Shown: positions 1 through 5,106, numbered from the stretch's first letter. The stretch is 5,321 bases of DNA from UBA10906 sp049296695 (GCA_049296695.1 JBAQSX010000129.1:1-5321); one strand, 5' to 3'. Notes: generated by a model not told the origin, from the sequence alone. Program-made: numbers and translations.

Positions 1-65
1 CCACAAGCATCCGCGCCACAATAATCCGCGCCGCATAAGTCAACGCCACAGGCTTCAGCACCACA
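1..65 (-). repeat. 15-bp tandem repeat encoding the C-G-A-D-x (Cys-every-fifth) array
   Basis: Reading the minus strand from 65 to 1, codons for C-G-A-E-A, C-G-V-D-L, C-G-A-D-Y, C-G-A-D-A and C follow with an exact 15-base period. The array continues past the window edge, so its copy number is unknown. Units differ by point changes rather than being identical: the fifth residue varies A/L/Y/A while Cys and Gly are invariant. The array follows a glycine/serine linker. If the register is set at A-D-x-C-G it also fits the loose A(D/N)Lxx rule of pentapeptide repeats, which is the main alternative to a modified-peptide core. Confidence 0.85.
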
Positions 66-1814
66 CGCACCACTGCCACCTGAACCGCCTTCATCTGTAG
101 AGGTATCGCTAGCAACACCTGTCACTGTAAAGGTTTCTGAGGCAGTAACAGCAGTACGATTAGCATTAGCATCACCGCTAGTTTCAGCCACTAAGTAACG
201 ATTGAAACTCAGTGAACGTAAAGCAATGTTGTCATCAATAGCGAGGAAACTATTAGAAGCCGTTGCACCTGCCCGCACCACAACCCAACGTTCAGCATCA
301 CCAATTGCACTGGCTTGTGCATTCACATCACCATTGGATAGCGCAGAAAGGTATTTAGCACCTGTGGTTTTTAACGAAACGATGTCGCCAAAACTAATTA
401 AGCTATTGTCTGTGGTTGTTCCTGAACGTACTAAGCTAAAGGTTTCTGTTGAACCCGCAGAAGTGCTGTTTGCTGAAACACTGCCATCTGTTTTCGCCGT
501 AATCCATTTGCCATAGCAGGTTTTTAATTGAATGCTATTGCCAAAACGCAATACTTTTTCAGGAACAATCACGCCTATTTGTTTGATGATAATAGACGAG
601 GTTTTATCGTTAAAATCTGCCCCAACAAAACTACAATCTTCATAGTAAGTACGGAAATTACCTTGAAAATCAGCATGTTCATAAATAGTAACGATTAAAC
701 CTTGTGGTACTTTTAATGAGGATATATTGTCATTGGGCAAACCAATTGCCGCCATGCTGTAACGTCCCACACCCAGTATCACAGAACTTCCTTGGTAGTT
801 AGCATCCATATAGAAAGTTGCTATTTTTTCAACCATTACACCTGAGGTTTTATCGTTGATAGTATCGCCTACATAAGAGGTATCAGCGGTGAATACCCAT
901 TTATTGCCACGGAAGTTAGCGTGTTCAAATAAAGTCACACGCACACCTGCGGGGACTTTTAAAGAAGACACTTGGTCGTTGCCAAAGCTTAAATCACCTA
1001 TATCATAACTACCAACACCAAAAGCTTGACTTGCACCACCATAATTAGCGTGTTGATAGATAATGGCTTTAGGTTGATAAATAACACTTTTAGGACGAAC
1101 TTCAGAAAACACCCATAATTGAGTTGCGCTACCCGTCCAACGTGCAATCGACACATCGGGGGCTGTTTTTTCAATTTTAATACTGGATGTTTTGTCGTTA
1201 ATCGTGCTACCAACAAAAGAAGAGTCCGCCGTAAACACCCATTGTTGACCACCAAAACCTGCGTGTTCAAATAAAGTCACACGCAAACCAGCTGGGACTT
1301 TTAAAGAAGACAATTGGTCATTACCCAAAGATAATTGCCCCATGTCATAAGTACCCACGCCTAATGTTTGACTCGCGCCACTATAGTTACTATCTTGATA
1401 AATAGTAACCACAGCAGAACTATCAAACACATTTAAAGACAAACCGTTATGTACCACATCTAAACGGAATTGTCCTGAGGCATTGGCTTCAGATAAACGC
1501 CAACGTTGATTTGCAGCACCGCTCCAATCCCATGCTAATACCGCTGTGCCTTCACCGCCTGCACCTGAAACATCAAACACTTGACCGGTGCCGACATTGA
1601 CAATGCGGTATGTGCCGTCACCATTAGTAACAACTTTCCATTGTTGATTCGTATTTTCTTGCCAATTTTGAGGTTGTAATTGTACATATCTACCGACAGC
1701 GGTTAAGGCAAGACCCGATTGAGCAGAAGAAATGGCAAAAACACGACTTTCATTGCCCGATAATAATGGGCTATTAGCCGAATGTGGAGCGAGAGGTTGA
1801 ACTAAATATTGCAT
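1..1814 (-). CDS. Multidomain ricin-B / triple beta-gamma-crystallin / fascin-like protein with C-terminal Cys-every-fifth repeat (3' end beyond window)
   Basis: The open frame starts at ATG 1814-1812, fixed by a GGAGA ribosome site 6 bases upstream, and runs for 604 codons off the left edge. Seen in the translation: a ricin-type trefoil (about residues 22-130) with QxW motifs Q57-W59 and Q103-W105; three beta/gamma-crystallin domains (about 136-216, 250-330, 332-411) with paired Greek-key motifs such as YQDSNYSG and FEHANFRG, each followed by an N-D-x-x-S-S type calcium site; a fascin-like trefoil (about 418-566) with repeats like SLKTTGAKYLSA; a Gly/Ser linker (576-583); then cysteines at 584, 589, 594, 599 and 604. 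There is no hydrophobic N-terminal signal, so export, if any, is not by an obvious Sec signal. The module types suggest carbohydrate or surface binding. The tail resembles a Cys-every-fifth RiPP core. The overall role is inferred; the domain calls rest on motifs read by eye. It is transcribed divergently from the CPBP protease gene. Confidence 0.9.
   Translation of the reverse strand, partial: MQYLVQPLAPHSANSPLLSGNESRVFAISSAQSGLALTAVGRYVQLQPQNWQENTNQQWKVVTNGDGTYRIVNVGTGQVFDVSGAGGEGTAVLAWDWSGAANQRWRLSEANASGQFRLDVVHNGLSLNVFDSSAVVTIYQDSNYSGASQTLGVGTYDMGQLSLGNDQLSSLKVPAGLRVTLFEHAGFGGQQWVFTADSSFVGSTINDKTSSIKIEKTAPDVSIARWTGSATQLWVFSEVRPKSVIYQPKAIIYQHANYGGASQAFGVGSYDIGDLSFGNDQVSSLKVPAGVRVTLFEHANFRGNKWVFTADTSYVGDTINDKTSGVMVEKIATFYMDANYQGSSVILGVGRYSMAAIGLPNDNISSLKVPQGLIVTIYEHADFQGNFRTYYEDCSFVGADFNDKTSSIIIKQIGVIVPEKVLRFGNSIQLKTCYGKWITAKTDGSVSANSTSAGSTETFSLVRSGTTTDNSLISFGDIVSLKTTGAKYLSALSNGDVNAQASAIGDAERWVVVRAGATASNSFLAIDDNIALRSLSFNRYLVAETSGDANANRTAVTASETFTVTGVASDTSTDEGGSGGSGACGAEACGVDLCGADYCGADAC
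117..563 (-). other. Fascin-like beta-trefoil domain
   Basis: Residues about 418-566 of the minus-strand protein contain three similar units. Each opens with a phrase of the type G-(D/N)-x-(V/I)-x-L-(K/R)-(T/S), continues with a K/R-Y/W-L/I turn (GKWITA, AKYLSA, NRYLVA), then a short polar 'G-x-V-x-A' strand and an aromatic-containing strand (ETFSLV, ERWVVV, ETFTVT). This three-fold pattern is typical of the fascin/actin-crosslinking-like trefoil fold, which in bacteria usually serves as a binding module in secreted or surface proteins. The specific ligand cannot be read from the sequence. Confidence 0.65.
582..821 (-). other. Beta/gamma-crystallin domain 3
   Basis: Residues about 332-411. 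Greek-key openings YMDANYQG and YEHADFQG are each followed by a calcium-type motif (NDNISS and NDKTSS). This copy is the most diverged of the three and follows domain 2 directly, with no linker. It carries one of the two cysteines (C394) that lie between the N-terminus and the terminal Cys array. Confidence 0.8.
825..1067 (-). other. Beta/gamma-crystallin domain 2
   Basis: Residues about 250-330. Greek-key openings YQHANYGG and FEHANFRG come with calcium motifs NDQVSS and NDKTSG. The second motif ends in Gly rather than Ser, so that site may bind calcium more weakly. By hand alignment about 70% of residues match domain 1, and long stretches of DNA are almost identical at a spacing of 342 bases (around 911-975 and 1263-1317), which points to a recent internal duplication. 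Confidence 0.85.
1167..1409 (-). other. Beta/gamma-crystallin domain 1
   Basis: Residues about 136-216. Greek-key openings YQDSNYSG and FEHAGFGG come with calcium motifs NDQLSS and NDKTSS. Microbial domains with this N/D-N/D-x-x-S/T-S motif in both halves generally bind two calcium ions. A linker of about 33 residues follows it before domain 2 (nt 1068-1166) and contains a fragment resembling a ricin QxW repeat. Confidence 0.85.
1425..1751 (-). other. Ricin-type (QxW) beta-trefoil lectin domain
   Basis: Residues about 22-130. Two clear QxW repeats are visible: NQQWKV around residue 59 and NQRWRL around residue 105, each preceded by the usual strand and loop with glycines. A third repeat is less clear (GQFRLDVVHNGLSLNV). 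Such domains usually bind galactose-type sugars or xylan; no ligand can be assigned here. Confidence 0.75.
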
Positions 1815-1820
1815 AAATTA

Positions 1821-1825
1821 TCTCC
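1821..1825 (-). promoter_or_regulatory. Ribosome binding site GGAGA of the minus-strand multidomain gene
   Basis: The minus strand reads GGAGA, then six bases, then ATG at 1814. This is close to an ideal Shine-Dalgarno sequence and spacing, and it decides the start codon. Confidence 0.85.
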
Positions 1826-1858
1826 AAAAAGAAGTTTAAATATGAAAATAGACGTTTA

Positions 1859-1890
1859 GCGGGTGTCATAATAGGGTTTATAAAACCCGC
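1859..1890 (-). promoter_or_regulatory. 5'-leader stem-loop of the minus-strand gene
   Basis: On the minus strand GCGGGT (1890-1885) can pair with ACCCGC (1864-1859). An overlapping alternative hairpin, GGGTTT with AAACCC (1888-1883 and 1879-1874), competes for the same bases. The outer stem begins about where the transcript from the predicted promoter should start, so it would lie at the extreme 5' end of the mRNA. It may stabilise the mRNA or act as a switch; this is inference. Confidence 0.4.
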
Positions 1891-1896
1891 ATAAAT

Positions 1897-1925
1897 ACTA
1901 TGCAATCAATGAAATACCCTGTCAA
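1897..1925 (-). promoter_or_regulatory. Candidate sigma70 promoter for the minus-strand gene
   Basis: The minus strand carries a perfect -35 TTGACA (1925-1920), a 17-base spacer and a weaker -10 CATAGT (1902-1897, four of six consensus bases). The expected start near 1890 gives a leader of about 75 bases before the ATG. The weak -10 suggests dependence on an activator. Confidence 0.5.
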
Positions 1926-1953
1926 GAGTATTCTTAAATAAATGAGGGTATTT
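1912..1953. repeat. 9-bp inverted repeat at the -35 of the minus-strand promoter
   Basis: AAATACCCT at 1912-1920 is the exact reverse complement of AGGGTATTT at 1945-1953, with 24 bases between them. The left arm ends on the last base of the predicted -35 and occupies the spacer, while the right arm lies about 20 bases upstream. Two half-sites placed this way could bind a regulator, but no known family is recognised. Confidence 0.45.
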
Positions 1954-1991
1954 GTAATATTAGTAAAAGCTAACTTTTAAAGGTAAATTAG

Positions 1992-2054
1992 CAAGCTGAA
2001 AAGCGCACGTTTAATTGAACGTGGTCGATTAAGTTATCTTTAGCCCTCAGCTTG
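1992..2054. repeat. Nested inverted repeats (outer 8 bp, inner 6 bp)
   Basis: CAAGCTGA (1992-1999) is the exact complement of TCAGCTTG (2047-2054). Inside lies a perfect hairpin, CACGTT (2006-2011) with AACGTG (2018-2023) around a 6-base loop. The arrangement could fold as a structured RNA or be a pair of protein sites. No RNA family is recognised. Confidence 0.35.
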
Positions 2055-2205
2055 TGAGTAATAAATTGATTAGCTAATAAAAGCTTGTTTTCATAAGCAG
2101 ATTCTTTATCAGTTACCAAATTTTGAATTATATGATATTGGATATTTGTATTTTAAATAATTAGAGTATCGAAGTATTATTTAAGTGTTATTAAAAGCAA
2201 TTAAA

Positions 2206-2225
2206 CATCATAAAAAATTATGATG
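2206..2225. repeat. Short perfect hairpin (8-bp stem, AAAA loop)
   Basis: CATCATAA (2206-2213) and TTATGATG (2218-2225) form a perfect stem around AAAA. Six T residues follow at 2231-2236 after a 5-base gap. This resembles a weak terminator on the plus strand, but no gene precedes it. It may instead be an operator in the divergent promoter region. Confidence 0.35.
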
Positions 2226-2282
2226 ACCACTTTTTTACTATAGAATAAAAGTAACTAAAATTTTCATATCGTATTGTAAACA

Positions 2283-2296
2283 TTGATATTTATCAA
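2283..2296 (+). promoter_or_regulatory. FNR/ANR-type binding site
   Basis: The bases TTGAT-ATTT-ATCAA match the FNR/ANR consensus TTGAT-N4-ATCAA at every specified position. The box centre lies 39.5 bases upstream of the CPBP start codon. With the TATTAT element at 2321-2326 as a -10, the geometry is that of a class II FNR-activated promoter, with the box centred about 41.5 bases before the transcription start. This predicts induction of the protease gene at low oxygen. CRP-family relatives with the same half-site could also bind here. Confidence 0.6.
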
Positions 2297-2320
2297 ATCC
2301 TTTTTACTTTTGGCAACCGC

Positions 2321-2326
2321 TATTAT
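2321..2326 (+). promoter_or_regulatory. Candidate -10 element of the CPBP gene
   Basis: TATTAT matches five of six bases of TATAAT and sits at the spacing expected for activation from the FNR box at 2283-2296. The transcription start would then fall at about 2331-2333, essentially on the start codon, so the mRNA would be leaderless or translation would begin at a later Met. An alternative -10, TAGAAT at 2241-2246, would instead put the FNR box downstream of the start, in a repressing position. Confidence 0.4.
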
Positions 2327-2328
2327 TT

Positions 2329-3216
2329 ATGTCTTTATTTCGTATAGCTTATAATGTATTAATGCCTTTATTTATATTAATAGTGTCAACGGCTATTGCT
2401 TGTATTATCGGCTATGGTTTGGTTTTATTAACTGATAATCACTTACCCTTAGCCAAAACCATTAGTCGTATCACTGAGGTTTTATTAATTTTAAGTATCT
2501 TTCCTGCATTATCAATTTTAAAACTCACTAAAGTTGACTTAGGTTTTTCTGAGAAAAAAATATTTAGCAAACAATTAATAAAAGGCTTTACCTTAGGGTT
2601 AAGCACTTTATTGCCTGTGTTTATTGTTTTATACGCCTTAGGGGTACATGTTATTGATGATAGCAAAATAATAACGCTGGCATTTTTCGCTAAAAAAATC
2701 TCTCTGGCTTTATTAACAGCGTTAATTATTTCTTTATTAGAAGAACCTTTATTTAGGGGATTAATTTTTATCAGTTTAAAAAATAAAGTATCGACAGTTG
2801 CGGCAGTATTTTTTAGCGCGTTTTATTATGCCTTAGTACATTTTCTGCAAAACAAAACCGAAATCTCAGCCAATGAGTTAAGTTTATTGACGAGTTTTCA
2901 ATTAGCCGCTGGCGCATTTGCTAATTTATTCAATCCCAGTATTCTGTCTGCATTTATCGCCTTATTGATGGTGGGCGTATTTTTGGCAATGATTCGCCTA
3001 AAAATCCCTAATAGTTTGGGATGGTGCATCGGTTGTCATACCGCTTGGGTGTTACAAATTAAACTGAGCAAGGAATTTTTTAATACCGATTTTAATAGCG
3101 ATTACGGCTATTTAGTCAGTCATTATGATGGGGTGATTGGCGGTTTAGTCTCTGTTTGGTTGTTGCTGGCAATGACTGTTTATTGGATTTATCAGCGTTA
3201 CAGCCAAGCTAAGTAA
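2329..3216 (+). CDS. CPBP-family (Abi/CaaX-like) intramembrane protease
   Basis: 295 residues, strongly hydrophobic, with about seven or eight membrane segments (roughly 9-34, 44-64, 84-107, 124-137, 144-172, 205-222, 228-245, 268-287). The family signature is present: E138-E139-P-L-F-R143 (EExxxR) in a membrane segment; Y167-x3-H171, a conservative form of the FxxxH motif; and H237 in GCHTAWV as the third motif. These residues form the active site of glutamic-type intramembrane proteases. Known family roles include prenyl-protein processing and bacteriocin self-immunity or leader processing; the substrate here is unknown. An in-frame TGA at 2284-2286 excludes any earlier start, and no Shine-Dalgarno is visible at 2329. 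Met12 (2362) is an alternative start and would also give an intact first membrane helix. Base composition is clearly more AT-rich than the oxidase gene downstream. The next gene starts 118 bases on with its own promoter. Confidence 0.88.
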   Translation: MSLFRIAYNVLMPLFILIVSTAIACIIGYGLVLLTDNHLPLAKTISRITEVLLILSIFPALSILKLTKVDLGFSEKKIFSKQLIKGFTLGLSTLLPVFIVLYALGVHVIDDSKIITLAFFAKKISLALLTALIISLLEEPLFRGLIFISLKNKVSTVAAVFFSAFYYALVHFLQNKTEISANELSLLTSFQLAAGAFANLFNPSILSAFIALLMVGVFLAMIRLKIPNSLGWCIGCHTAWVLQIKLSKEFFNTDFNSDYGYLVSHYDGVIGGLVSVWLLLAMTVYWIYQRYSQAK

Positions 3217-3265
3217 TAACATAGCTATTATCACTAAAAATTAAGTTAAAATAGCCCGCAAAAAA

Positions 3266-3285
3266 AGATTAGTATTGTCTAATCT
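3266..3285. promoter_or_regulatory. Palindromic operator candidate over the -35 of the oxidase promoter
   Basis: AGATTAG (3266-3272) and CTAATCT (3279-3285) are exact complements around a 6-base centre. The predicted -35 (3275-3280) lies inside the palindrome, so a bound dimeric protein would block RNA polymerase. It does not resemble the CueR copper box that I know. It could also form a small hairpin, but there is no T-run to make it a terminator for the upstream gene. Confidence 0.45.
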
Positions 3286-3303
3286 GTCCATAAAAATTAT
3301 AAA
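3275..3303 (+). promoter_or_regulatory. Candidate sigma70 promoter of the multicopper oxidase gene
   Basis: TTGTCT (3275-3280, four of six) and TATAAA (3298-3303, five of six) are separated by exactly 17 bases. The transcript would start near 3310, leaving a leader of about 25 bases that includes the ribosome site. Confidence 0.5.
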
Positions 3304-3321
3304 TAACTCTTCTGTGTACTT

Positions 3322-3327
3322 TGAGGT
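3322..3327 (+). promoter_or_regulatory. Ribosome binding site deciding the oxidase start
   Basis: TGAGGT, with the core GAGG at 3323-3326, lies 7 to 8 bases before ATG 3335. This selects that ATG over the in-frame TTG at 3275, which has no such site and falls inside the predicted -35. Confidence 0.75.
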
Positions 3328-3334
3328 TAATTCA

Positions 3335-5080
3335 ATGCGTAAAAAACTGCTTACCTTGACAACGAGCGTCACTTTGTCGCTGGCGGCTTTCGCGAGTCAT
3401 GCGGCAACTGATTTGCCCCCTACAGCAAAAGTTGACACTGGCCCTATAGAGGAAGTCTGTTCAGCATTTACCCCGCCTGAATGGCGCAAAGCACAAAGCG
3501 TTGATGGCGTTGCTATTCAAGAATCGCGTTTATGTAATCCTGACAATCCCGCCGAAATTGCCGCCTTTGTGAAAGGTACCAGCGGCGTGTCAATGGAAAC
3601 CTTAATGCAAACCCAACTTGCCGCCGATGCCATTACCATGTCAGATGACGTGGACGGTGACGGCGACCCCGACAAAATTGTTATTAAATTAGAAGTGGTT
3701 GAACTCAACGGGCATTCACCTGACGTAAAAAATCCGATTACTACGTTTGATATTGCCCCCGGCATTCAGCCGACTTTTTGGGTGTACGCGCCTAAAACCC
3801 GCGACATGTCAACGCTAAGCTTATACGAACCCGAAGCTAATTCTTTATTGCGTCTGCCTTCGCCTGTGATTCGCGTTGAACAAGATGATATTGTTCATAT
3901 TGTCTTAGAAAACACCCATTATTTGCCGCATTCGATTCACTTACACGGTATTGACCATCCTTTTATGGATCATAGCCAGCACGGCAATGACGGCGTGGGT
4001 CAAACCAGTAACATGGACACGATGCCCGGTGAGAGCAAAACTTATGTGATTAAGCCGCGTCAAGCTGGCACGATGTATTATCATTGCCATGTTCAGCCGC
4101 ACACCCATATTCCTATGGGCTTGCAAGGCATTTTTGTGGTCGAAGAAAATCGTCCTAATAACTGGGTGCAAACCTTTAACGTCGGTGCGGGGCAAGTGCG
4201 TCATCCTTCGGTTGCGGTATTAGAAAAATACAGCCGTGAATACGATTTGCATTATCAATCCGCCGATAAAGAATTACATGAAATCGTCGCCCGTTCGGCA
4301 AATGACCCGCGTTTAATTGCTCAGCACATGAACATGGAATACAACGTCACCGATGCCACAGACAATTATTTCATGCTCAACGGGCGTTCATTTCCGTACA
4401 CTTTGCGTGAGTCTTTGATTCACATGAAAGAAAATGAAAAAGTGAAACTGCGGGTGTTAAACGGACATACTGAAAGCGTTGCCCTACACATTCACGGACA
4501 CAAACCCACCTCTACCCATTATGACGGCGTAGACAACGGCCCTAATGCTTTTATTACGCGTGATGTTCATGGCATGGTGCCAGCGCAACGCTTAGACTTA
4601 GAACTCAGCGGCGTAGACGATGGTTTGCATAGCTTTGGACAAGGTATCTGGATGTTCCATGACCACGTTGAAAAATCCTTTACCACCAACGGTACAGGCG
4701 AAGGCGGCGATATTAGCTTGGTGGTTTATGATGGTTTTGTGGATGAAAAAGGCATTCCCGCCTCACACGGTATGAGTCTCGCGCCCTATTTTGCAAAATC
4801 GATGTGGAAAGGCAAATATCCCATTTGGCAAGATTATGATGCGTGGCACAGTTTAGGTCTGCCTGATTTAACCGCCAAAGTTGAACCTTTAAAAGTCGCC
4901 GTGCAAACCCCCGCTAAATCTAGTGTAGATACTGCCACTGGCGCGGTAACTGCCAATAACAATGATGATTCAATCATTGGTAAATTATTTAATGGTTTAT
5001 TATTAGGCTTATTAGGTTACGCGGCATTTATAAAACGCCGTGAAATTACTGATTTCGCCTTAAAGTTAATCAAAAAATAA
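3335..5080 (+). CDS. Exported, membrane-anchored multicopper oxidase with T1 copper in domain 1 (type-C-like)
   Basis: 581 residues from ATG 3335. A Sec signal (MRKKLL, hydrophobic core, likely cleavage after SHA at residue 23) directs it to the periplasm. Residues about 30-150 include an acidic loop D105-x-D-G-D-G-D-x-D113 of EF-hand/dockerin type. Cupredoxin domain 1 has H199-x-x-H202-L-H204 and H250-C251-H252-x3-H256-x4-M261; domain 2 has H385-I-H387 and H442-D-H444. This gives all eight trinuclear-cluster histidines and one type-1 site (H199, C251, H256, M261). Domain 2 has Asp443 where a T1 Cys would be, so T1 sits in domain 1, as in type-C two-domain oxidases. Such enzymes couple one-electron oxidation of a substrate (phenols, metals or others) to O2 reduction; the substrate here is unknown. 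Residues 547-566 form a hydrophobic helix followed by a basic tail (KRR...KLIKK), suggesting an inner-membrane anchor. No other copper gene is in view. Confidence 0.93.
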   Translation: MRKKLLTLTTSVTLSLAAFASHAATDLPPTAKVDTGPIEEVCSAFTPPEWRKAQSVDGVAIQESRLCNPDNPAEIAAFVKGTSGVSMETLMQTQLAADAITMSDDVDGDGDPDKIVIKLEVVELNGHSPDVKNPITTFDIAPGIQPTFWVYAPKTRDMSTLSLYEPEANSLLRLPSPVIRVEQDDIVHIVLENTHYLPHSIHLHGIDHPFMDHSQHGNDGVGQTSNMDTMPGESKTYVIKPRQAGTMYYHCHVQPHTHIPMGLQGIFVVEENRPNNWVQTFNVGAGQVRHPSVAVLEKYSREYDLHYQSADKELHEIVARSANDPRLIAQHMNMEYNVTDATDNYFMLNGRSFPYTLRESLIHMKENEKVKLRVLNGHTESVALHIHGHKPTSTHYDGVDNGPNAFITRDVHGMVPAQRLDLELSGVDDGLHSFGQGIWMFHDHVEKSFTTNGTGEGGDISLVVYDGFVDEKGIPASHGMSLAPYFAKSMWKGKYPIWQDYDAWHSLGLPDLTAKVEPLKVAVQTPAKSSVDTATGAVTANNNDDSIIGKLFNGLLLGLLGYAAFIKRREITDFALKLIKK

Positions 5081-5106
5081 CGATTAAGTTAAGAATAGTA
5101 ATCACG

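Larger units (their letters stand above)
1815..2328. other. AT-rich divergent intergenic region without a credible gene
   Basis: This stretch separates the two divergent start codons at 1814 and 2329. I see no open frame with coding character, no tRNA and no rRNA. It holds the ribosome binding site, the leader stem-loop and the candidate promoter of the minus-strand gene (1821-1925), a 9-bp inverted repeat (1912-1953), nested inverted repeats (1992-2054), a short hairpin (2206-2225) and an FNR-type box (2283-2296). Confidence 0.75.

Noticed and set aside
1..65. CRISPR array or non-coding satellite
   Set aside because: The 15-base period is too short for CRISPR, has no spacers, and is in frame with a long coding sequence.
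202..516. 104-residue open frame on the plus strand
   Set aside because: It lies antisense to the fascin-like domain of the minus-strand gene, whose frame is continuous and has clear domain repeats; no ribosome site or recognisable motif.
998..1270. 90-residue open frame on the minus strand
   Set aside because: It is out of frame with, and lies inside, the crystallin-coding frame; a low-complexity Val/Leu/Lys product is typical of a shadow frame.
2439..2666. 75-residue open frame antisense to the protease gene
   Set aside because: The plus frame has the EExxxR motif and full membrane pattern; the antisense frame shows nothing recognisable.
3213..3231. Hairpin TAATA...TATTA as terminator of the protease gene
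   Set aside because: Only five A-T pairs and no T-run; too weak to call.
3275..3334. TTG 3275 as start of the oxidase gene (20 more residues)
   Set aside because: The extra residues precede a normal signal peptide, no ribosome site precedes the TTG, and the TTG forms the predicted -35; ATG 3335 has GAGG at good spacing.
3517..3765. 82-residue open frame antisense to the oxidase gene
   Set aside because: Covered by the signal-bearing oxidase frame; no start signals of its own.
3941..4204. 87-residue open frame antisense to the oxidase copper motifs
   Set aside because: Its His-rich look comes from the complementary strand of the oxidase's His codons region; shadow frame.
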